Below, piece by piece: positions 51,917 through 61,767 of a DNA stretch of 64,000 nt. Positions within the stretch are counted from its first letter, which is position 1, and every line of letters begins with the position of its first letter. The translations under genes were made by a program, and so were the position numbers. The notes beneath the pieces were generated by a model. It did no database searches. It saw nothing but the letters and a program-made list of their open reading frames with translations, and had not been told where the DNA came from. The stretch is from Halomonas sp. 'Soap Lake #6' (lineage in GTDB: Bacteria; Pseudomonadota; Gammaproteobacteria; Pseudomonadales; Halomonadaceae), in the NCBI RefSeq assembly GCF_003031405.1, contig NZ_CP020469.1:3596001-3660000 (forward strand), written 5' to 3'.

Positions 51917-54675
51917 ACGGCTTGGGCGAACCCGTAGTGCACTTGCAGGACGTCAGTTTGCATTACGGCAAGACCCAAGCGCTGGCGGGTATCACCCAAG
52001 ACATCCCCTCCGCTTGTATGGTGGGGCTGATTGGCCCGGATGGTGTTGGCAAATCCAGCTTACTTTCGCTGCTTTCCGGCGCTCGTCGGGTTCAGCACGG
52101 TACGGTGCAGGTACTGGGAGGTGATATGGCCAGCAAGGCCCACCGCAATCAGGCCTGCCCACGCATCGCCTACATGCCACAGGGATTAGGCAAGAACCTA
52201 TACCCCACCCTCTCGGTTGAGGAGAACCTACAGTTCATCGCCCGTCTGTTCGGCCACGATGCTGCTGAACGACGCCGACGTATTGACGACCTGACTCGCA
52301 GCACCGGCCTACTGCCCTTCCTCGCACGACCAGCCGGAAAACTCTCAGGAGGCATGAAACAGAAGCTTAGCCTATGCTGCGCGCTGATTCATGACCCTGA
52401 CCTGCTGATTCTCGACGAGCCAACTACCGGCGTCGATCCGTTAGCGCGTGCGCAGTTCTGGGAACTCATCGCCCGCATTCGCAAACAGCGCCCCAGCATG
52501 AGTGTTATCGTCGCCACCGCCTACATGGACGAGGCACAAGGCTTTGACTGGCTGGCGGTGATGGATGAAGGTCAGGTGTTGGCCACCGGCACACCCACTG
52601 ATCTGCTGTTGCGCACCCGCTGTCAATCCCTGGAGTCTGCCTTTATTACGCTGTTGCCGGAGGAAAAGAAACAGGGCCACGAGGACGTAGTTATTCCCCC
52701 CTTGCAGAGTGATAAGGATGATATCGCCATCGAGGCTCAAGGGCTGACGATGCGCTTTGGCGATTTCACGGCAGTGGATCATGTGAGTTTCCGCATCCGA
52801 CGCGGCGAAATTTTTGGCTTCCTCGGCTCCAACGGCTGTGGCAAATCCACCACGATGAAGATGCTCACCGGCCTGCTACCTGCTAGCGAAGGCCGTGCCT
52901 GGTTGTTTGGCAAGGAGATTGACCCTCACGATTTGGATACGCGCAGCCGCGTCGGCTACATGTCCCAATCCTTCTCTCTCTACAACGAATTGAGCGTGCG
53001 GCAGAACCTGGCGCTACACGCGAAACTATTTCATGTACCCGCGGCAGAAATCGATGCCCGCGTGCGGGAAATGGCTGAGCGCTTTGAGTTGCTGGACGTC
53101 ATGGAGAGTCTGCCGCCCAGTATTCCTATGGGGATGCGTCAGCGCCTTTCGCTGGCCGTAGCAATGGTGCACAAGCCCGAACTGTTGATCCTGGATGAGC
53201 CAACCTCGGGAGTAGACCCGGTGGCACGGGACAATTTTTGGCGTCTGCTGGTGCAGCTGTCGCGGCGCGAACAGGTGACGATCTTCATCTCCACCCACTT
53301 TATGAATGAGGCCGAGCGCTGCGACCGCATGTCGATGATGCACGCAGGCCGAGTACTCGACAGTGATGCACCAGCGCGGTTAGTGGAAAAACGCGGCGCC
53401 AAGGATTTGGAAGAGGCCTTCATTGGCTACCTGGTTGAAGCTGATGCAGGCAGCGCTAGTACTGCATCTGTGCCAGAAGCAGTCCCCGAGGCAACTGAGC
53501 AGGCAGTGCCCTCTGCATCAACCCAGGGGCAGGGGCATGCCCAAACACCACGCTTCAGCCTGCAACGCCTGCTGAGCTACGCCTGGCGCGAGTCACTGGA
53601 ATTGCGCCGCGACCCTGTACGCGCCACGCTGGCACTACTAGGTTCGCTACTGCTGATGTTCGTCATTGGCTATGGTATTAGCACTGACGTCAACGATCTG
53701 CGCTACGCCGTACTCGACCGTGACCAGACCGCCCTGAGCCATGACTATACGCTCGCGTTATCCGGCTCCCCGTACTTCGTCGAACGCCTGCCACTGTACA
53801 GCTACGAAGAGCTGGACCGGCGCATGCAAACTGGTGAGCTGAGCTTGGTCATTGAGATTCCCCCCGGCTTCGCACGTGACGCAACGCTGGGGCGCAACGC
53901 TCAAATTGGAGCCTGGATCAACGGTGCTATGCCCAGTCGCGCAGAGACCATACAGGGCTATGTACAGGGCATGCACCTACACTGGCTGGCGCAGAAATCT
54001 CAGCAGCTGAGCGGCGAAGCCTACGCCACACCAGTCGAAGTACAGACGCGTTTTCGCTACAACCCAGACATCAAGAGCCTGCCCGCTATCGTTCCAGCCG
54101 TAGTGCCACTACTGCTGCTGATGCTGCCGGCAATGCTAACCGCCCTGGCGGTGGTACGAGAGAAAGAACTGGGCGCGATCATCAACTTCTACGTCACTCC
54201 CGTCACCCGCACCGAGTTTCTGCTCGGCAAGCAACTGCCGTATGTGGCGCTGGGCATGCTGAATTTCCTGTTGATGAGCGTGTTAGCCGTAGCCGTGTTG
54301 GACGTGCCGATGAAGGGCAGCTTTGCCGCTTTGACGCTGGCAACACTGGTGTTTCTGGTGATCTCCACCGGAATGGGACTGGTGGCCTCAGCCGTCACGC
54401 GCAGCCAGATTGCGGCAATGTTCGCCGCGTTAATTGGCACGCTAGTGCCAGCCACACAGTTCGCCGGGCTGACCACACCGGTGTCGTCGCTGGAGGGTAT
54501 CGGCAAGCTAATTGGCGAAGCCTACCCAGCTACCCATATGTTCCTCATCAGTCGCGGCGTGTTCGCCAAGGCACTGGGGCTGGCTGATATGCAGCACTCC
54601 TTCATGGCGTTGCTGCTAGCTGCACCATTGGTGATGGGACTGGCGATTGCAATGTTGCACAAACAGGAGCGCTAA
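51913..54675 (+). CDS. rbbA: RbbA-type ABC transporter: two ATPase domains fused to an ABC-2 permease
   Basis: A 920-residue protein. The first ATPase has Walker [10 protein letters not shown] (41-49), signature [11 protein letters not shown] and [13 protein letters not shown]. The second has [10 protein letters not shown] near 305, a degenerate signature ([12 protein letters not shown]) and [13 protein letters not shown]. After an Ala/Pro-rich linker near 515-545 comes an ABC-2 permease (565-920) with six membrane segments. This matches E. coli RbbA/YhiH, described as ribosome-associated, but the genes around it (adaptor, second permease, outer membrane channel) fit an exporter. Substrate unknown. 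Confidence 0.92.
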   Translation: MNGLGEPVVHLQDVSLHYGKTQALAGITQDIPSACMVGLIGPDGVGKSSLLSLLSGARRVQHGTVQVLGGDMASKAHRNQACPRIAYMPQGLGKNLYPTLSVEENLQFIARLFGHDAAERRRRIDDLTRSTGLLPFLARPAGKLSGGMKQKLSLCCALIHDPDLLILDEPTTGVDPLARAQFWELIARIRKQRPSMSVIVATAYMDEAQGFDWLAVMDEGQVLATGTPTDLLLRTRCQSLESAFITLLPEEKKQGHEDVVIPPLQSDKDDIAIEAQGLTMRFGDFTAVDHVSFRIRRGEIFGFLGSNGCGKSTTMKMLTGLLPASEGRAWLFGKEIDPHDLDTRSRVGYMSQSFSLYNELSVRQNLALHAKLFHVPAAEIDARVREMAERFELLDVMESLPPSIPMGMRQRLSLAVAMVHKPELLILDEPTSGVDPVARDNFWRLLVQLSRREQVTIFISTHFMNEAERCDRMSMMHAGRVLDSDAPARLVEKRGAKDLEEAFIGYLVEADAGSASTASVPEAVPEATEQAVPSASTQGQGHAQTPRFSLQRLLSYAWRESLELRRDPVRATLALLGSLLLMFVIGYGISTDVNDLRYAVLDRDQTALSHDYTLALSGSPYFVERLPLYSYEELDRRMQTGELSLVIEIPPGFARDATLGRNAQIGAWINGAMPSRAETIQGYVQGMHLHWLAQKSQQLSGEAYATPVEVQTRFRYNPDIKSLPAIVPAVVPLLLLMLPAMLTALAVVREKELGAIINFYVTPVTRTEFLLGKQLPYVALGMLNFLLMSVLAVAVLDVPMKGSFAALTLATLVFLVISTGMGLVASAVTRSQIAAMFAALIGTLVPATQFAGLTTPVSSLEGIGKLIGEAYPATHMFLISRGVFAKALGLADMQHSFMALLLAAPLVMGLAIAMLHKQER

Positions 54676-54676
54676 T

Positions 54677-55804
54677 ATGCGCCGTACTTTTTCAAATATC
54701 TGGCAATTGAGCGTCAAGGAACTCTGGAGCCTGTGGCGCGACCCAGTAATGCTGCTGCTAATCATCTTCAGCTTCACCGTGATGGTTTATACCGCCGCTT
54801 CGGCCATTCCTGACACCCTGAACAACGCACCGATAGCCATTGTTGACGAAGATGATTCACCTTTGTCACAACGCATCACTGCCGCTTTCTATCCACCTCA
54901 GTTCACGCAGCCAGAACGCATCGGTGTGGCTGAGATGGATGCTGGTCTGGACGCAGGCAGATACACCTTTGTGCTGCACATGCCATCCAATCTACAGCGC
55001 GATGTGCTAGCGGGCCGACCTGCCGAGGTACAACTCAACGTCGATGCGACACGCATGGATCAAGCATTCAGCGGTAGCGCCTACGTTGAGCAAATTGTCA
55101 GTGAGGAAGCTGAAGCCTTCGTGCAGCGTCATCGTAACGATGCGGCACTACCCGTGGAACTGGTGCTGCGTGCCCGCTTCAACCCGGCGTTGGACAAGAC
55201 CTGGTTCAGCAGCCTGCTACAGATAATCGACAACATCACCATGCTCGCCATCATCCTGACCGGCGCAGCACTGATCCGCGAACGCGAGCACGGCACCATC
55301 GAACATCTTTTGGTGATGCCTGTGACTCCCACACAGATCATGCTGGCCAAAGTCCTGGCGATGGGCATGGTGGTACTCGCGGCGGCGACGCTGTCACTGC
55401 AGTTTGTTGTCCGCGGGCTGCTAGAGGTACCCATCGAAGGTTCGGTCTGGCTGTTTCTGACCGGCGCCGCATTAAGCTTGTTTGCTAATACTGCACTGGG
55501 TATTTATCTGGCGACGGTAGCACGCAGCATGCCGCAATTCGGGCTCTTGCTGATGTTAGTGCTGCTGCCCTTGATTCTACTCTCCGGTGGCGCCACCCCA
55601 CGGGAAAGCATGCCTACTGTTGTACAGCACCTCATGTTGGCAGCCCCAACCACACACTTGGTGCAGTTGGGAGAAGGCGTACTGTACCGCGGCGCGGGGC
55701 TAGACGTCGTATGGATCCAGCTACTTGCGTTATTACTGATCGGCAGTGTGTTGTTCGCTCTGTCGCTGCAACGCTTCCGCCGGATGCTTTCCCAAATGGG
55801 CTAG
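54677..55804 (+). CDS. yhhJ: YhhJ-type ABC-2 permease
   Basis: A 375-residue ABC-2 permease with an N-terminal membrane helix (about 22-42), a large periplasmic domain (45-175) and five further helices. ALIREREHGTIEHLLVMPVTPTQIMLAKVLAMG near 204-236 is the family signature. Same length class as E. coli YhhJ. AGGAGCGCTAAT precedes the ATG, one base after the RbbA stop. It should pair with the permease half of RbbA. It converges with ccoG with only 15 bases between. Confidence 0.91.
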   Translation: MRRTFSNIWQLSVKELWSLWRDPVMLLLIIFSFTVMVYTAASAIPDTLNNAPIAIVDEDDSPLSQRITAAFYPPQFTQPERIGVAEMDAGLDAGRYTFVLHMPSNLQRDVLAGRPAEVQLNVDATRMDQAFSGSAYVEQIVSEEAEAFVQRHRNDAALPVELVLRARFNPALDKTWFSSLLQIIDNITMLAIILTGAALIREREHGTIEHLLVMPVTPTQIMLAKVLAMGMVVLAAATLSLQFVVRGLLEVPIEGSVWLFLTGAALSLFANTALGIYLATVARSMPQFGLLLMLVLLPLILLSGGATPRESMPTVVQHLMLAAPTTHLVQLGEGVLYRGAGLDVVWIQLLALLLIGSVLFALSLQRFRRMLSQMG

Positions 55805-55819
55805 GTATCAGCCAAGCCA

Positions 55820-57388
55820 CTACTCCCTTGAAGGCCCCAAAAAGCGGGTTTCGTTGATACTCTTTATCGAGGGGTCGTCTAATGCGATGAAATGCAGTTC
55901 AACGGGATGGCTGGGTTGGGTTAGATCATCAGCGTCCACCGTGAGTGCAAGGCGTAGGCTGCGTGTCTCGTTAGCGTCCACCTCGATGGTATCCATACCC
56001 TGTAAGCGAAGCCCAGGCAGCCCCTCTGCCGATAGCGCATAGCGATGGGATTGGGCATCTTGATTACGCAGCGTCACGTTGTAGTAATTAATGATGCGCC
56101 CATCTTGCGTGGTTTCAAACAGCGTTTGGCGATCCCGCACAATGTCCACATCGATGGGCATGCGCGTATTCAAGAAGCCAACGAGTAGTACCACCATCGT
56201 TAGCAGTGCTACGGCATACGCAATCAGCTGAGGGCGCCAAAAACGGGTGGTTTTGCCTTCCAATGAACGTTCAGTGGTGTAGCGAACCAGACCTAGCGGT
56301 TTATTAATACGTTCCATCACGCTGTCACAGGCATCAATGCATGCCGCACATCCAATACACTCGTACTGCAGCCCATCGCGAATATCGATACCAGTGGGAC
56401 ATACCTGAACACACAGTTCACAGTCGATGCAGTCACCAACTTGGGTTGCCTCAGAGGCTTTTTGCAGGTGATTACGGCGCGGCTCACCGCGTGCGGCATC
56501 ATAGGAGACAATCAGTGTATCGGCGTCAAACATCGCCGACTGAAAACGTGAGTAGGGGCACATATGCAAGCAGACTTGATGGCGTAGCCAACCAGCATTC
56601 AAGTAGGTAAAAACCGTGAAAAAACCAATCCAAAATAACGCCCAGGGGTGCACATTAAGACTGACCACATCTACCACTAACGCTCTGATCGGAGAGAAGT
56701 AACCGACGAATGCCATGCCGGTTGCCAAGGCAATTATCAGCCAGGCCGTATGTTTGGCGGTTTTACGCCATAACGTGTCCAAGGTGCGCGGCGCGTTATC
56801 ACGGCGTATGCGGCGGTGTCGTGGTCCTTCTAAGCGGTGCTCGAACCAGATGTACAAAAATGTCCAAACGCTTTGCGGGCAAGTATAGCCACACCATACC
56901 CGCCCAGCTGCCACCGTGATCAAAAACAGACCAAAAGCGCATATCACCAAGATCCAGGTAAGCAAGATAAAGTCTTGCGTGTAAAACGTCGCCGCAAACA
57001 GATGGAATTCCTGCGCAGAGAGATCAAACCAAACCAGAGGCCGCCCACCCCAATTGATCCACGGCAAACCAAAATAGAGTGCCATCAACAGCCAGTTGGA
57101 GTGGCGTCGAATGCGCTGAAAAAAGCCACCTATCTCGCGCACATAAATATGCCCCAGCGCAGGAGGCCTGGATTTAGAAGGCCTGGATTTAGAAGGCCTG
57201 GATTTAGAAGGCCTGGATTTAGGAGGCCTGGATTTAGTAGGACTAGAGTTAGGAGATATAGGGCTAGGAGATACGGGTTTAGAGGAAATAGGTTTAGAGG
57301 AAATAGATTGAGAGGATTTAGATGAAGGCGTGTGGTGTTTAACCGCCGCCTCCGCGGCCAAGTTTTGCAGTGGGATGCGTTGCGTCAT
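55820..57388 (-). CDS. ccoG: Cytochrome c oxidase accessory protein CcoG (FixG/RdxA)
   Basis: A 522-residue membrane ferredoxin-like protein needed for cbb3 oxidase assembly, probably in copper reduction. Five membrane segments are visible (about 95-115, 135-160, 205-225, 240-260, 388-408). Cluster cysteines are in GDCIDCELCVQVCPTG and CIGCAACIDACDS near 305-350, and GRVWCGYTCPQ precedes them. It is about 50 residues longer than usual because of a Ser/Pro/Lys pentad stretch at 22-75 encoded by a 15-bp array. No ccoNOP genes are in the window; a CioAB oxidase is instead nearby. Confidence 0.93.
   Translation of the reverse strand: MTQRIPLQNLAAEAAVKHHTPSSKSSQSISSKPISSKPVSPSPISPNSSPTKSRPPKSRPSKSRPSKSRPSKSRPPALGHIYVREIGGFFQRIRRHSNWLLMALYFGLPWINWGGRPLVWFDLSAQEFHLFAATFYTQDFILLTWILVICAFGLFLITVAAGRVWCGYTCPQSVWTFLYIWFEHRLEGPRHRRIRRDNAPRTLDTLWRKTAKHTAWLIIALATGMAFVGYFSPIRALVVDVVSLNVHPWALFWIGFFTVFTYLNAGWLRHQVCLHMCPYSRFQSAMFDADTLIVSYDAARGEPRRNHLQKASEATQVGDCIDCELCVQVCPTGIDIRDGLQYECIGCAACIDACDSVMERINKPLGLVRYTTERSLEGKTTRFWRPQLIAYAVALLTMVVLLVGFLNTRMPIDVDIVRDRQTLFETTQDGRIINYYNVTLRNQDAQSHRYALSAEGLPGLRLQGMDTIEVDANETRSLRLALTVDADDLTQPSHPVELHFIALDDPSIKSINETRFLGPSRE
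57165..57314. repeat. 15-bp tandem repeat in the 5' part of ccoG, ten units
   Basis: Units begin every 15 bases at 57165. The first three are identical (GGCCTGGATTTAGAA), units four and five differ at one base each, and units six to ten diverge step by step (for example GGACTAGAGTTAGGA, GAAATAGGTTTAGAG). On the minus strand they encode pentads of the S-K-S-R-P and S-S-K-P-I kind. Recent copies lie at the side nearest the conserved domain. Confidence 0.95.
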
Positions 57389-57652
57389 ACCGATATCCAG
57401 AAGAAAGGGAATGAAGGTCTATGCGGTCGAGGGGCGTCGCCGATTATTAGCCGCCACTATGCCTCTCCAGCGGCTACCCAAAACAGGCGCAGTTTTAGAG
57501 AAATATACCGTATCAGTTTGTACCTACTGGCTCTCATCCCTCCATCTGATATGCTTTTAATTGATCTAATTGAGTCTGTTTATCACTCATCATATGCGAC
57601 ACAGTGGCGTTTTCTGATAGTAGAGAATCGCACTGTGCCGCCGAAAACTGTG

Positions 57653-59098
57653 ATGGAGTATCCTTTCAACGCACCGACGGTCTACCCCATGAAACGCTAC
57701 GAACAATTTGCCGATGAGATAGCCACACTTATTCGTGAGGGCGTGCTTGGCCCGGGTGAGCGTATCCCCTCGGTACGCCAAGCCAGTCGCCACCATGGAA
57801 TTAGCCCTTCGACGGTATTTCAGGCTTACTACTTACTGGAGAACCGTGGGCTTATCACCGCACGGGCACGCTCTGGCTATTTTGTCCGTGAGCACGCACG
57901 ACGCTTACTGGGTGAGCCACGGGTGACGCTACAGCCTAACGACCCCGCAGAGGTAGAAGTCAGTGAGCTGGTATTTTCGGTGCTCGACTCTCTGCAGGAT
58001 GACCGGACCGTTCCCTTTGGGTCGGCTTTTCCCAGCCCAGAGCTGTTTCCACTCTCTCGTTTGGCCACCAGTATGACGCAAGGGTTGCGCGAGCTTTCGC
58101 CCCAACAAGTGGTAGCCGACATGACCACCGGGCATACCGACCTGTGTCGGCAAATTGCCTTGCGCTATATGCTAGGCGGCATTCAACTGCCGATGGAAGA
58201 GCTGGTGATTACCAATGGCGCTATGGAGGCACTCAATTTAGCCTTGCAGTGCGTCACCCAACCGGGTGACCTAGTGGCCGTGGAGTCCCCCGCGTTTTAT
58301 GCCAGCTTGCAGGTGTTGGAACGGCTGAAATTACGCGCGGTAGAGATTCCTGTTCATCCCCGGGAAGGGATCGACCTTGAGGTACTGGCAGAACGGCTAG
58401 AGACACTGCCCATCAAAGCTTGCTGGTTTATGAGCCATCTACAAAATCCGCTCGGCGCTAGTATGAGTAAAGAGCGCAAACAAGCCCTTTACCAGCTGCT
58501 AAAACAGCACCAAGTACCAATGCTAGAGGATGATGTATATGCCGAGCTGTACTTTGGCAGCACGCCCCCCACTCCAGTTAAAGCCTTTGATGATGAGGGT
58601 TTGGTCATTCACTGCAGCTCTTTCTCAAAGTGCCTGGCGCCCGGCTATCGGGTTGGTTGGGTCGCGGGCGGTCGCTATGCTGAGACCATCTCTCGACTAA
58701 AGCTGATGACAACCATCTCACCGTCCGTTCCCGCCCAGGCAGCGATTGCCGACTATTTACAGCACGGCGGTTATGACCGCCATTTGCGCAAACTACGCCA
58801 TGCTTTAGAAACCCAGCAAGGCAGTATGTTAGCGGCAGCGGATCGCTACTTCCCCGCCCAAACTCGCATTACTCGCCCCGCAGGCGGCTACTTTTTATGG
58901 GTGGAGTTTCCCGAACAGGTGGATTCGCTGCGGCTATTTAATACCGCGCTTGACCATGGTGTTAGCTTAGCGCCGGGCCCGATTTTCTCGGCAACTCAAC
59001 AGTTTCGTCATTGCGTGCGGCTAAGCTATGGCCACCCCTGGACGCCACGCAGCGAACGCGGTATGGAAACCCTGGGGCGGCTGTTAGCGCTCTTTTAG
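57653..59098 (+). CDS. MocR-family PLP-binding transcriptional regulator (YdcR-like)
   Basis: A 481-residue fusion of a GntR winged helix (YEQFADEIATLIREGVLGPGERIPSVRQASRHHGISPSTV, about 15-55) with an aspartate-aminotransferase-like domain; the PLP lysine lies in HCSSFSKCLAPGYRVGWV near 320-337. Start uncertain: ATG at 57653 or 57689, neither with a clear ribosome binding site. It is divergent from ccoG and 166 bases upstream of cioA, so it may control either, but MocR proteins usually regulate amine or vitamin B6 genes. Confidence 0.85.
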   Translation: MEYPFNAPTVYPMKRYEQFADEIATLIREGVLGPGERIPSVRQASRHHGISPSTVFQAYYLLENRGLITARARSGYFVREHARRLLGEPRVTLQPNDPAEVEVSELVFSVLDSLQDDRTVPFGSAFPSPELFPLSRLATSMTQGLRELSPQQVVADMTTGHTDLCRQIALRYMLGGIQLPMEELVITNGAMEALNLALQCVTQPGDLVAVESPAFYASLQVLERLKLRAVEIPVHPREGIDLEVLAERLETLPIKACWFMSHLQNPLGASMSKERKQALYQLLKQHQVPMLEDDVYAELYFGSTPPTPVKAFDDEGLVIHCSSFSKCLAPGYRVGWVAGGRYAETISRLKLMTTISPSVPAQAAIADYLQHGGYDRHLRKLRHALETQQGSMLAAADRYFPAQTRITRPAGGYFLWVEFPEQVDSLRLFNTALDHGVSLAPGPIFSATQQFRHCVRLSYGHPWTPRSERGMETLGRLLALF

Positions 59099-59264
59099 CT
59101 CGTACTTAAAAATCTTCCCCTAGAGCAACTGATCTGGTTTTTAAACAAAAAACTGAGTCTGTTATGGAATACAGCGGACGATAGACTATTCCGATGAAGC
59201 CACGAAGCGGCCATACCGGCCCACAATTTCGTTAAAGACAGTGGCTATCATCGGAGGAAGCACC

Positions 59265-60671
59265 ATGCTCGGAATCGAGGCCGTTGATCTGGCCAGAGTG
59301 CAGTTTGCCTTTACTATTTCCTTTCATATCATTTTCCCCGCCATCACCATAGGGTTAGCCAGCTACCTCGCCGTACTGGAAGGACTCTGGCTAAAGACCC
59401 AGCGGGACACCTACCGCCACCTTTACCACTTCTGGTCCAAAATATTTGCCGTCAACTTTGCCATGGGAGTGGTATCGGGCATTGTGATGGCATACCAGTT
59501 TGGTACCCATTGGAGCGGCTTTTCCGCCTTTGCAGGCAGCGTAACTGGGCCCCTACTTACCTACGAAGTACTCACTGCATTTTTCCTGGAAGCTGGCTTT
59601 CTAGGCGTTATGTTATTTGGCTGGGAACGTGTCGGACGGGGACTACACTTCTTTGCCACTTGCATGGTCGCATTAGGCACCATTGTATCGATGTTTTGGA
59701 TTCTCTCCTCCAATAGTTGGATGCAAACCCCTCAAGGCCATGAGATCGTCAACGGCGTGGTGATTCCCGTCGACTGGATGAAAATTGTCTTCAATCCCTC
59801 TTTCCCTTATCGCCTTGCCCATATGGCATTAGCGGCCTTTTTGAGCACGGCCTTATTTGTCGCTGCCTCTGCCGCCTGGCTGTTATTAAAGGGCAAACAA
59901 TCTTCTGAAGTGCACACCATGCTTTCCATGGCGCTAATAATGCTGGCGATCACCGCTCCGCTTCAGGCTGTGGTGGGTGACTTGCATGGTCTCAACACTC
60001 TGAAGTACCAGCCCGCCAAGATAGCGGCCATCGAGGGGCATTGGGATAACAGCAGTGGCGAACCAACCCCATTGATTCTGTTCGGCTGGCCCGATATGGC
60101 TCGGGAAGAGACCCGCTTCAAACTGGAAATACCCGTACTGGGCAGCCTGTTGTTGCAACACAGTTTGACGGAACAAGTGCCCGCCCTTAAGGAGTTCGCC
60201 CCGGAAGATCGTCCTAACTCGACCATCGTTTTCTGGAGTTTCCGATTGATGGTGGGTCTAGGGGTACTAATGATCCTCCTCGCCATTGTGGGCAACATCC
60301 TGCGCTTCAAAGGCCGGCTATATGAGTCTCGTCGATTTCTTATTTGCACCTTATGCATGGGTCCTGCGGGGCTTGTGGCAATACTAGCGGGCTGGTTTAC
60401 CACCGAAGTGGGGCGCCAGCCCTGGGTCGTATACGGATTATTAAGAACCGCTGATGCAGCCTCAGCACACAGCGCCGTTCACCTCGGCATTAGCTTGACC
60501 GTCTTTGTGGTGGTGTATCTGGCGGTCTTCGGCACAGGTGTCATGTATGTGATGCATTTGGTGAACAAAGGTCCGAACGAATCTGCTTCACCCGCGCTGG
60601 GTGGCCCTGGCCATCACCGTACGCCCGCCCGGCCTCTCTCGGCGGCGAACGAAACGCTGACAACTCACTAA
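59265..60671 (+). CDS. cioA: Cyanide-insensitive-type bd oxidase subunit I
   Basis: A 468-residue CydA homologue of the short Q-loop CioA group. It starts MLGIEAVDLARVQFAFTISFHIIFPAIT, with the heme ligand His21. GFLEAGFLG-like and NSWMQTPQGHEIVNG stretches are typical, and the C-terminal part has TTEVGRQPWVVYGLLRTADA. It oxidises ubiquinol and reduces O2 to water at low protein cost, and in this group resists cyanide. The ATG at 59265 has CGGAGGA upstream; an ATG 24 bases earlier is not favoured. First gene of cioA-cioB-DUF2474. Confidence 0.94.
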   Translation: MLGIEAVDLARVQFAFTISFHIIFPAITIGLASYLAVLEGLWLKTQRDTYRHLYHFWSKIFAVNFAMGVVSGIVMAYQFGTHWSGFSAFAGSVTGPLLTYEVLTAFFLEAGFLGVMLFGWERVGRGLHFFATCMVALGTIVSMFWILSSNSWMQTPQGHEIVNGVVIPVDWMKIVFNPSFPYRLAHMALAAFLSTALFVAASAAWLLLKGKQSSEVHTMLSMALIMLAITAPLQAVVGDLHGLNTLKYQPAKIAAIEGHWDNSSGEPTPLILFGWPDMAREETRFKLEIPVLGSLLLQHSLTEQVPALKEFAPEDRPNSTIVFWSFRLMVGLGVLMILLAIVGNILRFKGRLYESRRFLICTLCMGPAGLVAILAGWFTTEVGRQPWVVYGLLRTADAASAHSAVHLGISLTVFVVVYLAVFGTGVMYVMHLVNKGPNESASPALGGPGHHRTPARPLSAANETLTTH

Positions 60672-60690
60672 CAGTTATGGGGGGTGCATT

Positions 60691-61698
60691 ATGGGCATTG
60701 ATCTATCGCTCACTTGGGCCATTATCATCATGTTTGGTGTGATGATGTATGTGGTCATGGATGGTTTTGACTTGGGTATTGGCCTGCTCTTTCTGCGTGT
60801 CCATGACGAGCAGGATCGCGACATTATGATGAACACCGTGGCCCCCGTATGGGATGGTAACGAAACCTGGCTGGTGCTCGGTGGTGCTGGTTTATTCGCC
60901 GCGTTTCCACTTGCCTACGCAGTAGTGCTGGAAGCCCTTGCCATTCCCCTTATAGTAATGCTGCTAGGGCTTATTTTCCGTGGTGTCGCCTTTGAATTTC
61001 GCTTCAAGGCCTCCCCTGAACGGCGGCATGTGTGGGATAAAGCCTTTATTGGCGGCTCGCTGCTAGCAACCGCTGCCCAGGGTGTTTCATTAGGCGCTTA
61101 TATTCAGGGTATCGCCTTTGATGGCAGCCGCTTCAGCGGTGGGGCATTAGATTGGCTAACACCTTTTTCACTGTTTTGCGGTGTTGGCCTGCTGTTTGCC
61201 TATGCACTGTTAGGTAGCACTTGGCTGATTATGAAAACCGAGGGCGCCCTGCAGCAAAGGATGTACCGGATCACTAAGCCGCTGATGCTCGGGCTGCTAC
61301 TGATGATCGCCTTGGTTAGCGTGTGGACGCCGCTGGCTTACCCGAACATTGCGGCGCGCTGGTTTGCGCTTCCCAACCTACTGTGGTTCTTACCGGTGCC
61401 ATTGTTAGTGGCGCTAACCGGCTGGTGGCTGTGGCGTGCCATCACTTATCAAGACAACGCGTTACCCTTTGTGTTGGTACTGGGACTGGTGTTCTTAGGC
61501 TACAGCGGCTTAGGCATTAGCCTGTGGCCGACGATTATTCCGCCTGATGCCTCTATCTGGCAGGTCGCCGCACCGGCCCAAAGCCAAGGCTTTGCCTTGG
61601 TGGGTACGCTGTTTATCTTGCCGATTATTCTGATGTACACCGCCTGGAGCTACTACGTCTTCCGCGGCAAGGTGAAGCCCGGCGACGCCTACCATTAA
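60691..61698 (+). CDS. cioB: Cyanide-insensitive-type bd oxidase subunit II
   Basis: A 335-residue CydB homologue with eight to nine membrane segments. Typical are MYVVMDGFDLGIGLL near 18-32, the strongly conserved VAPVWDGNETWLVLGGAGLFAAFP near 51-74, and FRGVAFEFRFK near 94-104. It pairs with CioA. GGGGGG precedes the ATG, 19 bases after cioA. A 20-bp duplication covers its stop codon. Confidence 0.95.
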   Translation: MGIDLSLTWAIIIMFGVMMYVVMDGFDLGIGLLFLRVHDEQDRDIMMNTVAPVWDGNETWLVLGGAGLFAAFPLAYAVVLEALAIPLIVMLLGLIFRGVAFEFRFKASPERRHVWDKAFIGGSLLATAAQGVSLGAYIQGIAFDGSRFSGGALDWLTPFSLFCGVGLLFAYALLGSTWLIMKTEGALQQRMYRITKPLMLGLLLMIALVSVWTPLAYPNIAARWFALPNLLWFLPVPLLVALTGWWLWRAITYQDNALPFVLVLGLVFLGYSGLGISLWPTIIPPDASIWQVAAPAQSQGFALVGTLFILPIILMYTAWSYYVFRGKVKPGDAYH

Positions 61699-61728
61699 TG
61701 CTTTTCACCTACCATTAATGCTTGCCAT
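61689..61728. repeat. Two-copy 20-bp duplication across the cioB stop
   Basis: The stretch CTACCATTAATGCTT recurs at 61689 and 61709, giving two 20-bp units. The first includes the last codons and stop of cioB, so the second carries a copy of the gene's end in the spacer. Confidence 0.8.
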
Positions 61729-61767
61729 GAAATAGGCATGAAAAACCGAATAACGGAGGAGACAACC

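Noticed and set aside
57332-57652. An N-terminal extension of the MocR gene by about 107 codons
   Set aside because: It overlaps the 5' end of ccoG on the other strand and lacks any domain; the conserved winged-helix domain starts soon after 57689.
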